From: Streptomyces sp. NBC_00690
GTDB lineage: Bacteria; Actinomycetota; Actinomycetes; Streptomycetales; Streptomycetaceae
Direction: 5' to 3'
Assembly: GCF_036226685.1 (NCBI RefSeq)
Contig: NZ_CP109009.1
Location: forward strand, 4,402,001 to 4,466,000
Length of the DNA stretch: 64,000 bases
The position numbers were made by a program, and so were the translations under genes. This document shows positions 1 to 8,847 of the stretch, piece by piece (positions within the stretch are counted from its first letter, which is position 1; each line of letters starts with the position of its first letter). The notes beneath the pieces are model-generated. The model was not told the origin of the DNA. It searched no databases and was given only the letters and a program-made list of their open reading frames with translations.

Positions 1-192
1 GGTGGAGCGATGTCTCCCACCCCTACCCGGGGACCTCGGTGCCCATCCGGGGTGCGCACATTTCCCTGCTGGGACGGGACGGCCCGGGCGTCGGCGGCTC
101 GGGTGGCACGGACACCCCGGGACTTGGCCGAGCGCGTCCGCTTCGTGCGAGGATCGAGGCCGCATCGAGCTTCATCGACGAAGGACGTGACC

Positions 193-723
193 GTGGCCGA
201 GCAGCTTTTCGCCACCCTGAAGACCAACCACGGCGACATCGAGATCAGGCTCCTGCCGAACCACGCACCCAAGACGGTGAAAAACTTCGTCGAGCTCGCC
301 AGCGGTACCCGTGAGTGGACGAATCCGACGACCGGCGAGAAGACGAAGACCCCGCTGTACGACGGCACCATCTTCCACCGCGTCATCCGGGACTTCATGA
401 TCCAGGGCGGAGATCCCCTGGGCAACGGCATGGGCGGCCCGGGCTACGAGTTCGCGGACGAGTTCCATCCGGAGCTGGTCTTCGACAAGCCGTACCTGCT
501 GGCCATGGCGAACGCCGGCCCGGCGACGAACGGCTCGCAGTTCTTCATCACCGTGGTGCCCGCAGCCCTGCTGAACCGCAAGCACACCATCTTCGGTGAG
601 GTCACCAATGCGGCCAGCAAGAAGGTCGTGGACCTGATCGCGACCACCGAGACCGATCCGCGCTCCGATCGCCCGACCAGCGATGCGGTGATCGAGTCCG
701 TCGTCATCGACAAGCGCGGCTGA
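193..723 (+). CDS. Cyclophilin-type peptidyl-prolyl cis-trans isomerase
   Basis: A single-domain cytoplasmic cyclophilin of 176 aa that should catalyse cis-trans isomerisation of X-Pro bonds. The active-site region FHRVI...FMIQGGDP and the substrate-binding motif NGSQFFIT are both present, and the length is normal for a bacterial cyclophilin. There is no signal peptide, so it is a cytosolic folding catalyst. The frame is open further upstream to position 10, but GAAGGA at 179-184 lies 8 nt before the GTG at 193 and the protein then begins VAEQLFATL as cyclophilins do. GTG at 187 is the alternative. A hairpin at 771-804 separates it from the rhomboid gene, so it is probably monocistronic. Family assignment is secure. 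Confidence 0.93.
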   Translation: MAEQLFATLKTNHGDIEIRLLPNHAPKTVKNFVELASGTREWTNPTTGEKTKTPLYDGTIFHRVIRDFMIQGGDPLGNGMGGPGYEFADEFHPELVFDKPYLLAMANAGPATNGSQFFITVVPAALLNRKHTIFGEVTNAASKKVVDLIATTETDPRSDRPTSDAVIESVVIDKRG

Positions 724-770
724 GCACCGCGACCCGGTCGGACGTGTTCCCGGTGATCTGGGGAACAATT

Positions 771-804
771 CCGCCCCGCCCATCCGTCTGGATGGACGGG
801 GCGG
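771..804. terminator. Hairpin terminator between cyclophilin and rhomboid genes
   Basis: Arms CCGCCCCG and CGGGGCGG, extended inward by CCATCC/GGATGG with one mismatch between the two stem parts and a 4-nt loop. It starts 48 nt after the cyclophilin stop and ends about 30 nt before the rhomboid start. There is no long U tract, as is common in Streptomyces. Confidence 0.6.
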
Positions 805-834
805 TGTGTTGCTTCGGGAGGATTGAGGGATCTC

Positions 835-1731
835 ATGGACCAGGCGCCAGGCAGTCCGCAGCGGCCACAGGGCAGTCCGAGCCTGCCCACCTGCTACCGG
901 CACCCGGACCGTGAGACGGGCATCAGCTGCACCCGCTGCGAGCGTCCCATCTGCCCGGACTGCATGATCAGCGCCTCGGTGGGGTTCCATTGCCCCGACT
1001 GTGTGCGCACCGGCTCCGGTACGGGACACGCGCCGGACGCCAATCGTCCGCGCACCATAGCGGGCGGCAGCATCGCCGAGGACTCGTTCTTGGTCACCAA
1101 GGTGCTGATCGGGATCAACGTCGCCGTCTTCGTGCTGGTGCTGGCCCTCGGCGAGCGCTTCCTCGCCGAGACCGAGCTGATCGGACTGGCCTTCAGCCCC
1201 CAGCTCGGTGAGGTCGTCGGTGTCGCGGACGGCCAGTGGTACCGCTTGATCACCGCGGTCTTCCTGCACCAGGAGCTCCCGCACATCCTCTTCAACATGC
1301 TGGGGCTGTGGTTCCTCGGCCGGATCGTGGAGCCGGCCCTCGGGCGGAGCCGGTTCATCGCCGTCTATCTGCTGTCCGGCCTGGGAGGAAGCGCCCTCGC
1401 CTATCTGCTGGCGGCTCCCAACCAGCCCTCGCTGGGTGCGTCCGGTGCCATCTTCGGTCTGATGGGTGCCTTCGCCGTCCTGGCGCGTCGCACGAACCTC
1501 GATATGCGGCCGGTCCTGATCATCCTGGCCGTGAGCCTGGTGCTGACCTTCACCCGGCCCGACATCTCCTGGGAGGGGCACATCGGCGGCCTGGTCGCGG
1601 GTGTCCTGATCACGCTCGGACTGGTCTACGCACCGAGGGATCGGCGCACCCTGGTCCAGCTGGCCACCTGTGCATCAGTGCTCTTGCTGCTCGTGGTGAC
1701 CGTGGTCGGCAGGACCGCTGCGCTCATCTGA
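835..1731 (+). CDS. Rhomboid family intramembrane serine protease with N-terminal zinc finger
   Basis: A 298-aa membrane protein. Residues about 18-60 hold a cysteine/histidine-rich B-box-like zinc-binding module (CYRHPDRETGISC, CTRCERPICPDC, CPDC). About six hydrophobic helices follow. The catalytic serine is in GASG (Ser203) and the catalytic histidine in HIGG (His249), with HILFN as the usual helix-2 motif, so the Ser-His dyad is intact. ATG 835 was chosen over TTG 823 because GAGGGA at 825-830 precedes it and MDQAPG is a natural start. It should cleave transmembrane substrates in the plasma membrane, but the substrates are unknown. The gene stands alone between a terminator and the DnaA-box region. 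Confidence 0.92.
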   Translation: MDQAPGSPQRPQGSPSLPTCYRHPDRETGISCTRCERPICPDCMISASVGFHCPDCVRTGSGTGHAPDANRPRTIAGGSIAEDSFLVTKVLIGINVAVFVLVLALGERFLAETELIGLAFSPQLGEVVGVADGQWYRLITAVFLHQELPHILFNMLGLWFLGRIVEPALGRSRFIAVYLLSGLGGSALAYLLAAPNQPSLGASGAIFGLMGAFAVLARRTNLDMRPVLIILAVSLVLTFTRPDISWEGHIGGLVAGVLITLGLVYAPRDRRTLVQLATCASVLLLLVVTVVGRTAALI

Positions 1732-2316
1732 TCCACCGGTTGTCCACAGTGTGTGCCCGATCCTGCGCAGGGGGTCGGGCAGGGCCGGCCGCTCGCCCGC
1801 GCAGATGTGTTTCCCCAGTAGGGACAAGGGTCCCGAGGCGTCACCAGGATGACCCAGTCGGTCACACGGCAGTCACACCGGCGTCAACACATTGAAGGTT
1901 ATCCACAGATCGTCTGACCTTTTCCCCACTGTGGACAACTCTGTGGATAACTTGGGGGTAGAGCTCGACGACAAAGGGCCAACGGCACTGAGCGGCCACC
2001 GCACCACCCGCTTCAGGGCATGACGAAGAGGCCGCGGGCGGCTCAAGACGCACGACGCGGATACCTCACAGGTTCAGACGTTCGGACCTGTCGAGAAACC
2101 CGGCCGCCAAGGGCTGCCCAGCCGCCTAACGGGAGAAGACGCCCTGTGGACACGGCTCCGAGCGGAATCCGTCCGCGCGGACGTTCACGGGCCGCCGAGG
2201 GGCACTCCTTCGTGCCCGCCGGACGAGCGAAACGGCGCGAACACGCACAAGGGCGCTCGCGCAGGCATCAGCCCCGCTCACGCGTGTGCTCCCACCGTGA
2301 CGCGACTTCCGTGGAG
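1732..2316. other. Intergenic region with a cluster of DnaA boxes
   Basis: There are 585 nt without a convincing gene between the rhomboid and crgA stops. Matches to the Streptomyces DnaA box TTGTCCACA occur at 1740-1748 (exact, plus), 1899-1907 (TTATCCACA, plus), 1930-1938 (exact, minus) and 1942-1950 (TTATCCACA on minus). Weaker boxes lie at 2145-2153 (GTGTCCACA on minus) and, inside crgA, at 2385-2393 (CCATCCACA on minus). From memory, S. coelicolor has an origin-proximal DnaA-box cluster, called H69 after its cosmid, in this gene neighbourhood that affects replication initiation. Equivalence is an inference. Confidence 0.6.
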
Positions 2317-2574
2317 CTACTTCCACTGAGTGGAGACGCCGAAGCCCGCGGCGATGAAGCCGAAGCCCACGACGATGTTCCAGTTGTGGATGGACTCGAT
2401 CGGCAGCCTGCTCTCGGTCACATAGAAAATGACGATCCAAGCGAGGCCGATCAGGAACAGCGCCAGCATGATCGGAGCAACCCAGCTCCGGTTCGTCAGC
2501 TTGATGCTGGTCGCCTGCTTCGTCGCCGTGGGCGGCGTGAACTCCGACTTCTTGCGGATACGTGACTTCGGCAC
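2317..2574 (-). CDS. crgA: Cell division protein CrgA
   Basis: An 85-aa protein with a basic N-terminus (MPKSRIRKK) and two transmembrane helices at roughly residues 32-52 and 65-80 joined by a short extracytoplasmic loop. This is the size and layout of CrgA, a septation regulator of sporulating and other actinobacteria that counteracts FtsZ-ring formation in S. coelicolor and interacts with FtsI/PBPs in mycobacteria. It is divergent from the DUF881 gene, with about 140 nt between starts. It faces the rhomboid gene across the DnaA-box region. Placement beside the pknB-pbpA-rodA block is the usual actinobacterial context. Confidence 0.95.
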   Translation of the reverse strand: MPKSRIRKKSEFTPPTATKQATSIKLTNRSWVAPIMLALFLIGLAWIVIFYVTESRLPIESIHNWNIVVGFGFIAAGFGVSTQWK

Positions 2575-2714
2575 GAGGGACTCTCCTGTCGATGCGCTGC
2601 GTGACCGCGCAGATAACTTTGGCTGGCGCCGGGGCTGGAGCGACGGGGATCACTGCCTCCCCCGGGCGTCCGTTAGCGTAGTGCTTCCGCGGCGCCTGAG
2701 GAGATAAGGGTACG

Positions 2715-3515
2715 TTGAGCAATTCTGCCGACTCCCGGCACGGGCCGGAAGACAGCCGGGCTGGTCATGGCCATGAGACGGTCCGCGCGCTGAAACGGCG
2801 CACGGGCCGGGTGCTGACCGCTGCCGTCTTCGCCCTGGCCGGAGTGATCTTCGTGACCAGCTTCAACACCGCCAAGGGCACCAATCTCCGCACCGACGAT
2901 TCGCTGCTGAAGCTCTCCGATCTCATCCGCGAGCGCAGCGCCCGCAACGGCGACCTGGACGAGTCCACGGCCGCGCTGCGCCACGACGTCGACGGTCTCG
3001 CCGAGCGCCAGCACGATCTCACCGATGCCGAGGACAAGCGGCTCGGCGCCCTGGAGCGGGCCGCGGGGACCCAGAAGGTCGATGGCAGCGCACTGACCGT
3101 CACCTTGAACGACGCTCCCCCCGGTGCCCAGGCCGCGCCCGGATACCCCGAGCCGCAGGCCAACGACCTGGTCATCCACCAACAGGACCTGCAAGCCGTG
3201 GTGAACGCCCTATGGCAGGGCGGCGCGAAGGGCATCCAGGTCATGGACCAGCGATTGATCTCCACCAGCGCGGTGCGCTGCGTGGGCAACACCCTCATCC
3301 TCCAGGGCCGGGTCTACTCGCCGCCGTACAAGATCACGGCCGTCGGGGACCAGGACGGGCTACGCAAGGCGCTGGACGCGTCCCCTGCGCTCCAGAACTA
3401 CCAGCTTTACGTGAAGGCGTACGGCCTCGGCTGGAAGGTCGACGAGCGCAAGGCGGTCACCCTGCCCGGCTACTCGGGCACCGTGGACCTCCACCACGCG
3501 AAGCTCGCGGAGTAG
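2715..3515 (+). CDS. DUF881 membrane-anchored protein
   Basis: A 266-aa protein. One membrane-spanning helix (about residues 34-51) is followed by a coiled-coil-prone segment rich in charged residues (about 60-115) and the extracytoplasmic DUF881 domain (about 115-262) with the typical NDLVIHQQDL and VMDQRLISTSAVRC stretches. DUF881 proteins occur in division-associated gene clusters of Gram-positive bacteria, and their biochemical role is not established. The start is TTG with AAGGG 4 nt upstream; no ATG or GTG in this frame gives a better N-terminus. It is divergent from crgA and upstream of the small membrane protein and the amidotransferase. Confidence 0.88.
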   Translation: MSNSADSRHGPEDSRAGHGHETVRALKRRTGRVLTAAVFALAGVIFVTSFNTAKGTNLRTDDSLLKLSDLIRERSARNGDLDESTAALRHDVDGLAERQHDLTDAEDKRLGALERAAGTQKVDGSALTVTLNDAPPGAQAAPGYPEPQANDLVIHQQDLQAVVNALWQGGAKGIQVMDQRLISTSAVRCVGNTLILQGRVYSPPYKITAVGDQDGLRKALDASPALQNYQLYVKAYGLGWKVDERKAVTLPGYSGTVDLHHAKLAE

Positions 3516-3726
3516 CAGCCGACGCCGCTCGGACGGAACGATTCTCCCGGCGGTGGGACGGGATTTCGAGCTCCGACCGACCCTGAACTGCGCCCCCGCC
3601 CTGGGCGCGGGACGAGCGCGCACCACCCAGACCGTGACGGACCGCTGGTCGCAAGCTTCGCGCAGCCGACCCACTGGCCCCTGCCGCCCTTTAGTCTGGA
3701 GCGGGCACCGAATGGAAAGGGACGGC

Positions 3727-3930
3727 ATGTACGGCTGGATCTGGCGGCATCTGCCGGGCAATGCGTGGTTGCGGGCGCTTCTCTCGCTCGCGCTGGTCCT
3801 GATGGCCGTCTATGTGCTGTTCCAGTACGTCTTCCCCTGGGCGGAGCCGCTGCTTCCCTTCAACGATGTGACGGTCGACGGAGCGGGAGCGGCAGTGGAC
3901 ACGGCGGCAAGAGAGGGAGCGGCCCGGTGA
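3727..3930 (+). CDS. Small single-pass membrane protein
   Basis: A 67-aa protein beginning MYGWIWRHLPGN, with one hydrophobic helix (about residues 14-36) and a short polar tail ending AAREGAAR. AAAGGGA at 3716-3722 supports ATG 3727; ATG 3712 (MERDG...) is the alternative. Its TGA overlaps the GTG of the downstream amidotransferase as GTGA, implying translational coupling. It has no recognised domain. Conservation of the position between DUF881 and pabA/trpG genes in streptomycetes is recalled, not tested. It may be an accessory of the division or sortase cluster, which is inference. Confidence 0.75.
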   Translation: MYGWIWRHLPGNAWLRALLSLALVLMAVYVLFQYVFPWAEPLLPFNDVTVDGAGAAVDTAAREGAAR

Positions 3931-4565
3931 GTGCACGCATTCTGGTCGTCGACAACTACGACAGCTTCGTCTTCAACCTCGTCCAGTACCTCTACCAACT
4001 CGGAGCCGAGTGCGAGGTCGTACGGAACGACGAGGTCGAGCTCGCACACGCCCAGGACGGCTTCGACGGCGTACTCCTGTCCCCCGGCCCCGGCGCCCCC
4101 GAGCAGGCGGGTGTCTGCATCGAGATGGTGCGCCACTGCGCCACCACCGGAGTGCCCGTGTTCGGGGTCTGTCTGGGGATGCAGTCGATGGCCGTGGCGT
4201 ACGGAGGGGTCGTGGACCGTGCGCCCGAGTTGCTGCACGGCAAGACCTCCCTGGTCACCCATGGAGGCAAGGGCGTGTTCGCGGGGCTGCCCTCGCCGTT
4301 CATCGCGACCCGCTACCACTCGCTCGCCGCGGAGCCGAAGGAACTGCCCGCCGAGTTGGAGGTCACCGCACACACCGCCGACGGGATCATCATGGGGCTG
4401 CGCCACCGTGAACTGCCCGTCGAGGGAGTGCAGTTCCATCCGGAGTCGGTGCTCACCGAGCACGGCCATCTGATGCTCGCGAACTGGCTGGAACAGTGCG
4501 GCGACACAGGGGCGGTCGGCCGTTCGGCAGGGCTCGCGCCAGTGGTGGGCAAGGCCCTGGCGTGA
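3927..4565 (+). CDS. Anthranilate/para-aminobenzoate synthase glutamine amidotransferase subunit (TrpG/PabA)
   Basis: A class I glutamine amidotransferase of 212 aa that would supply ammonia from glutamine to a chorismate-using TrpE or PabB partner. The nucleophile Cys82 sits in GVCLGMQ, and the other triad residues His171 and Glu173 are in FHPES. LSPGPGAPEQAG is the TrpG/PabA-type oxyanion motif. No trpE or pabB lies nearby, so folate versus tryptophan specificity cannot be read from context. In Streptomyces this locus is usually annotated as pabA-like. The start overlaps the preceding stop (GTGA) and the stop overlaps the sortase GTG, so it is embedded in an operon with membrane and sortase genes. 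Confidence 0.9.
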   Translation: MSARILVVDNYDSFVFNLVQYLYQLGAECEVVRNDEVELAHAQDGFDGVLLSPGPGAPEQAGVCIEMVRHCATTGVPVFGVCLGMQSMAVAYGGVVDRAPELLHGKTSLVTHGGKGVFAGLPSPFIATRYHSLAAEPKELPAELEVTAHTADGIIMGLRHRELPVEGVQFHPESVLTEHGHLMLANWLEQCGDTGAVGRSAGLAPVVGKALA

Positions 4566-5881
4566 CCGCCCGGCGTCCCGGGGATGAGTACGACCCCCTG
4601 GCGGACCCGGAACCCCCCGTGGAGCCGTGGCCGCGGGGGCGGCCGGTCCACGGGTCGCAGCCGCCGGGGCGGGCGGAGTACGGACATCCGGGAGAGCCCT
4701 CCCCAGGGGCCAGGGCCTACACGGAGAACTACCAACAGGGTTGGTCCGACCGTCCGCAACCACCAACACGGCCGGCCGGACCCGGAGGGCGGCCCGGGCC
4801 CGCCGATGGACGAGCGGGCACGGGGCTGCCAGGATCGGCGCCGGCCGGCGGCCCTCGACCCCGGGGCGGACGGGCTCCGCAGGGCCATCGGCCGGTGGGA
4901 CCGATGGACGCGACGACCGCCTTCCCCCGTACGCCCGGCGCCCGCCCGGTGTCCTCCGCGGAACCGGTCACGGCCCCCATGCCCGTCATCGACTTCAACG
5001 GCCCGGGTGGCGCACGGCCCGGTACGGCTGCCCCGGGGGCCGAACGCCCTCCAGGGCCCGGCCGCGCCGAGCGTAGGAGGGCCGCCAAGTCCCGCGGTCG
5101 CAAACGGGCCGCTCCGCCCCCGGGAGCGCCAGCCGCGAGCGCCTCCGCCTCCGGGCCTCCCGGTCGTCCCATGACCCGTGTCGAGGCCCGTCGTGCGGCA
5201 CGAGAGGCGAAGGACAGCCCGGCCGTGATCGCCAGCCGGGCCATTGGGGAGCTGTTCATCACCTTCGGCGTGCTGATGCTGCTCTTCGTTACGTACCAGC
5301 TCTGGTGGACCAACATCCGAGCCGGTCAGGAAGTCGACCGCGAGACGAGCAAGATCCAGGACGCTTGGGCCGAGGGACGCAAACCCGATGCCTTCCAGCC
5401 GGGTCAGGGCTTCGCCATCATGCACATCCCCAAGCTGGACGTGGTCGTTCCGGTGGCGGCCGGCATCGACAAGGAGAAGGTGCTCGACCGGGGCATGGTC
5501 GGCCACTACAACGAGGGCGGGCTGAAGACGGCGCTGCCGTCGGCCCGTACGGGCAACTTCGCCGTCGCGGGCCACCGCAACACCCACGGTGAGCCGTTCC
5601 GCTACGTCAACCGGCTGAAGCCGGGCGATCCCATCGTGGTCGAGACGCAGGACGCCTACTACACCTACGAGATGGCGAGCATCCTGCCGCAGACGCCGCC
5701 GTCCAACGTCAGCGTGATCGGGCCCGTACCCCCGGGGTCCGGTTTCTCCGGACCTGGGCGATACATCACGCTCACCACATGTACACCGGAGTTCACGAGT
5801 ACTTTCCGAATGATCGTATGGGGCAAGATGGTCGAGGAACGACCTCGCAGCAAGGGCAAGCCGGACGCGCTCGTAGGCTAG
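4562..5881 (+). CDS. srtE1: Class E sortase with long disordered N-terminus
   Basis: A 439-aa transpeptidase. Residues 1-210 are a Pro/Gly/Arg-rich, probably disordered cytoplasmic region ending in a basic patch (RAERRRAAKSRGRKR). A transmembrane helix follows (about 220-245), then the sortase domain. The catalytic residues are His338 (AGHRNTHGEPF), Cys407 in TLTTC and Arg416. Class E sortases recognise LAxTG signals. In S. coelicolor the paired SrtE1/SrtE2 anchor long chaplins and other surface proteins needed for aerial hyphae. The GTG start overlaps the amidotransferase stop. The symbol rests on synteny and order (first of the pair). No sortase substrate gene was seen in the window. Confidence 0.9.
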   Translation: MTARRPGDEYDPLADPEPPVEPWPRGRPVHGSQPPGRAEYGHPGEPSPGARAYTENYQQGWSDRPQPPTRPAGPGGRPGPADGRAGTGLPGSAPAGGPRPRGGRAPQGHRPVGPMDATTAFPRTPGARPVSSAEPVTAPMPVIDFNGPGGARPGTAAPGAERPPGPGRAERRRAAKSRGRKRAAPPPGAPAASASASGPPGRPMTRVEARRAAREAKDSPAVIASRAIGELFITFGVLMLLFVTYQLWWTNIRAGQEVDRETSKIQDAWAEGRKPDAFQPGQGFAIMHIPKLDVVVPVAAGIDKEKVLDRGMVGHYNEGGLKTALPSARTGNFAVAGHRNTHGEPFRYVNRLKPGDPIVVETQDAYYTYEMASILPQTPPSNVSVIGPVPPGSGFSGPGRYITLTTCTPEFTSTFRMIVWGKMVEERPRSKGKPDALVG

Positions 5882-5921
5882 GGACTCCAGGTGTCCAGTC
5901 AGCCAGACGGGAAGAGAAGCA

Positions 5922-6602
5922 GTGTCACGTGCTCGCAGCCGGATCGCCGGTGTCGTCAGCGTATTCGGCGAACTGCTGATCACCGCGGGCGTGGTGCTGG
6001 GACTCTTCGTCGTCTACTCGCTGTGGTGGACCAACGTCCTCGCCGAGCGTGAGTCCTCCCGCCAGGGCAACGAGATCCGCGACGACTGGGCGAAGGGTCG
6101 TGGACCCGGCGACCTCGACACCAAGGGCGGCATAGGCTTCCTGCACGTTCCCGCCATGAAGAACGGTGAGGTGCTGGTCAAGAAGGGCACCGAATCCAAG
6201 GACCTGAACGACGGCACCGCCGGCTACTACACCAAGCCGATCAAGTCCGCGCTGCCGGCGGATACGAAGGGCAACTTCACTCTCGCCGCCCACCGGGACG
6301 GCCATGGGGCGAAGTTCCACAACATCCACAAGATGAAGGTCGGCGACCCGGTCGTCTTCGAGACCCGGGACACCTGGTACGTCTACAAGGTCTACAAGAC
6401 GCTGCCGAAGACGTCGAAGTTCAATGTGGACGTGCTCCAGCCGGTGCCCAAGGAATCCGGGAAGACCAAGCCGGGCCGCTACATCACGCTCACCACCTGC
6501 ACACCCGTCTTCACCTCGGACTTCCGGTACATCGTGTGGGGCGAACTGGTGCGTGAGGTCAAGGTCGACAACGACCGGACCCGGCCCGCTGAGCTGCGCT
6601 GA
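5922..6602 (+). CDS. srtE2: Class E sortase
   Basis: A 226-aa sortase with a short cytoplasmic N-terminus, a transmembrane helix (about residues 10-35, ending VYSLWWTNVLA, nearly identical in style to its neighbour) and the sortase barrel. The catalytic residues are His124 (AAHRDGHGAKF), Cys193 in TLTTC and Arg202. It follows srtE1 after 40 nt and converges on pknB. Tandem class E sortases are the conserved arrangement in Streptomyces, where they act with partial redundancy on LAxTG surface proteins. The start is GTG with a purine-rich GAAGAGAAG upstream. Confidence 0.9.
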   Translation: MSRARSRIAGVVSVFGELLITAGVVLGLFVVYSLWWTNVLAERESSRQGNEIRDDWAKGRGPGDLDTKGGIGFLHVPAMKNGEVLVKKGTESKDLNDGTAGYYTKPIKSALPADTKGNFTLAAHRDGHGAKFHNIHKMKVGDPVVFETRDTWYVYKVYKTLPKTSKFNVDVLQPVPKESGKTKPGRYITLTTCTPVFTSDFRYIVWGELVREVKVDNDRTRPAELR

Positions 6603-6762
6603 ACGATCCGCGCCTCCTCCACCTGCCAGCCCTTGCCACCGCCCCCGGACCGTCGACCCGCCTGACGTCTGACCGTTCAGGGCAAGGGCACACGTCCGTC
6701 CGTCCGCCCCCTCGGGAGAAGAGCACCCCGATCGCATGGGCAACGGCGGCCCTGCGACGACG

Positions 6763-6799
6763 GAAGTCCCGACCCCCAGATGACAGGGGCCGGGACTTC
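6763..6799. terminator. Bidirectional hairpin between srtE2 and pknB
   Basis: Stem GAAGTCCCG/CGGGACTTC continues after one mismatch with CCCC/GGGG around a loop of about 9 nt. It lies between the convergent srtE2 and pknB stops and could serve both. Confidence 0.6.
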
Positions 6800-6849
6800 G
6801 GCGCTACGGAGACCGTTCGATCGATGCGGTCCTGAGGTCTTCCGGTGGA

Positions 6850-8847
6850 TCAGTCGCTGCGGCCGATGCCCCCGCCGACCAGTCCTTCGATGGCTCCCTC
6901 GCTGCCGCCGTTCCCATCGCCCCCGCCGCCCGCGGTCTTCAGGTTCACCCGCTGCTCGGGAGTGCCCTGGGCGCCGCCCTGCGGGTCCTGGGAGATGACG
7001 ATCGCGTTGTCGTCGTCGGAGCCGTCGATGTCGCCGAGTTGGAAGCCCGACTGCTCCAGGATGACCTTGGCCTGGGCGAGCGTCTGGCCGAACAGGTTCG
7101 GCACCGGCGTGTTCTGCTGTGCGGGGCCCTTGGACACCTTCAGCGTCACGGTGCTGTTCGGGTCCGCCGTGGTGCCGCCGGGCGGATCCTGCTCCAGAAC
7201 CTCGTCCTTCGGCTTGTCCGAGTCCACGTACTGCTCACGGACCTGGAACTTCAAGGTGGTGAGCTGCTGTCGAGCGCTCGCCAACTGGTTCCCCACCAGC
7301 GGAGGCACCGTCACCTGCGCCCTCTTGGAGACCGTGATGGTGACCGTGGACTTCTGCTCGGCCATGCTGTTGGCCGGGGGGTCCTGCTTGATGACCGTGC
7401 CGGGCTCCTGGTCGGACTCGACCCGCTTCACGTCGACCACGAAGCCCTTGCGCCCCAGCTGTTCCTCGGCGCTCTCCTGTGACTTCTCGGTCACGTCGGG
7501 CACCTCGACCTTGGGCGCACCCTCGGACAGGACGTACTGGACGGTCTCGCCCTGTTGCATCCGTCCACTGGCCGGGGTCTGGCTGCAGATGGTGTCCTTG
7601 GGCTGGTCACAGCGCTGAGAACCGGACTGGGCGATCTTGACGCGGGCATTGGTCGCGAGGCCCTGGGCCTCTTCCACCGTCTTGCCGACGAAGGTCGGCA
7701 CCGCGATGTCCCCGACCTTCTTGTCGTCGTCGAAGATGAACCGGCCGATGAGCACCGCGCCGATGAGCACCAGGATGCCCGCCGCGACCAGCAGGATCGT
7801 CGACATGTTGGACTTCTTCTGCTGGCGGCGACGATCACCCCTGCGGTCGTCGTAGCTGCCGTAGCCGCCGTCGTCCGGGTTCATCGGAGGCAGCATCGAT
7901 GTCTGGGCGGCGGCCGGGTCCTGGTGACGCATGGCCGTGGTGGCCTGGTCGTCGGAGCCGTAGCCGCCGTAGCCGACCGCGCCCAGGGAGGCGGTCGCGG
8001 CGACCGGCTGGCCGTCGAGGCACGCCTCGATGTCCGCGCGCATCTCATCGGCGGACTGGTACCGGTAGTCAGGATCCTTGACCAGGGCCTTCAAGACGAT
8101 CGCGTCCATCTCGGGCGTGATCTCGGGGTCGAAGGAGCTGGGGGCCTGCGGCTCCTCGCGCACGTGCTGGTAGGCGACGGCCACCGGCGAGTCGCCGATG
8201 AACGGCGGACGCACGGTGAGCAGCTCATAGAGCAGGCAGCCCGTCGAGTACAAGTCGGAACGGGCGTCGACCTGTTCGCCCTTGGCCTGCTCGGGGGAGA
8301 GGTACTGGGCCGTTCCGATGACGGCCGAGGTCTGCGTCATCGTCATCCCGGCGTCGCCCATGGCGCGGGCGATGCCGAAGTCCATCACCTTCACCTGACC
8401 GGTGCGCGTCAGCATGACGTTCGCCGGCTTGATGTCCCGGTGCACGATGTTGTTGCGGTGGGAGTATTCGAGTGCCTGGAGGATGCCGATGGTCATCTCC
8501 AGCGTGCGCTCGGGCAGCAGCTTGCGTCCTGAGTGCAGCAACTCCCTGAGTGTGGAGCCGTCGACGTACTCCATCACGATGTAGGGGATGGAGACACCGT
8601 CGACGTAGTCCTCGCCGGTGTCGTAGACAGCGACGATCGCCGGGTGGTTGAGTGAGGCGGCCGACTGGGCCTCGCGGCGGAACCGGGCCTGGAAAGACGG
8701 ATCGCGGGCGAGGTCCGCCCGCAGCGTCTTGACAGCGACGGTGCGGCCGAGCCGAGTGTCGTGGGCGAGGTAGACCTCGGCCATGCCACCACGGCCGAGC
8801 ACCGAGCCCAGCTCGTACCGGCCGCCGAGGCGACGCGGCTCTTCCAT
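6850..8847 (-). CDS. pknB: Serine/threonine protein kinase PknB with four PASTA domains
   Basis: A 665-aa transmembrane kinase. The kinase domain (about 11-275) has the glycine loop GRGGMAEVY, catalytic Lys40, HRDIKPAN with Asp138, and DFG with Asp156, the same numbering as mycobacterial PknB. A juxtamembrane segment contains the motif LPPMNPDDGGYG. One TM helix is followed by four extracytoplasmic PASTA repeats, each with a PxxxG-type start and ending in QDPP-type turns, and then a Gly-rich tail. PASTA domains bind muropeptide or lipid II, so the kinase links wall state to growth and division. Start 8847 is preceded by GGAGAGG. The frame is open to 9000, but that extension lacks kinase homology. 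Confidence 0.96.
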   Translation of the reverse strand: MEEPRRLGGRYELGSVLGRGGMAEVYLAHDTRLGRTVAVKTLRADLARDPSFQARFRREAQSAASLNHPAIVAVYDTGEDYVDGVSIPYIVMEYVDGSTLRELLHSGRKLLPERTLEMTIGILQALEYSHRNNIVHRDIKPANVMLTRTGQVKVMDFGIARAMGDAGMTMTQTSAVIGTAQYLSPEQAKGEQVDARSDLYSTGCLLYELLTVRPPFIGDSPVAVAYQHVREEPQAPSSFDPEITPEMDAIVLKALVKDPDYRYQSADEMRADIEACLDGQPVAATASLGAVGYGGYGSDDQATTAMRHQDPAAAQTSMLPPMNPDDGGYGSYDDRRGDRRRQQKKSNMSTILLVAAGILVLIGAVLIGRFIFDDDKKVGDIAVPTFVGKTVEEAQGLATNARVKIAQSGSQRCDQPKDTICSQTPASGRMQQGETVQYVLSEGAPKVEVPDVTEKSQESAEEQLGRKGFVVDVKRVESDQEPGTVIKQDPPANSMAEQKSTVTITVSKRAQVTVPPLVGNQLASARQQLTTLKFQVREQYVDSDKPKDEVLEQDPPGGTTADPNSTVTLKVSKGPAQQNTPVPNLFGQTLAQAKVILEQSGFQLGDIDGSDDDNAIVISQDPQGGAQGTPEQRVNLKTAGGGGDGNGGSEGAIEGLVGGGIGRSD

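Noticed and set aside
172..1581. Long minus-strand open frame (469 codons) across cyclophilin and rhomboid genes
   Set aside because: It is the antisense shadow of two well-supported plus-strand genes; the translation is Arg/Gly/His-rich with no domain and no start context.
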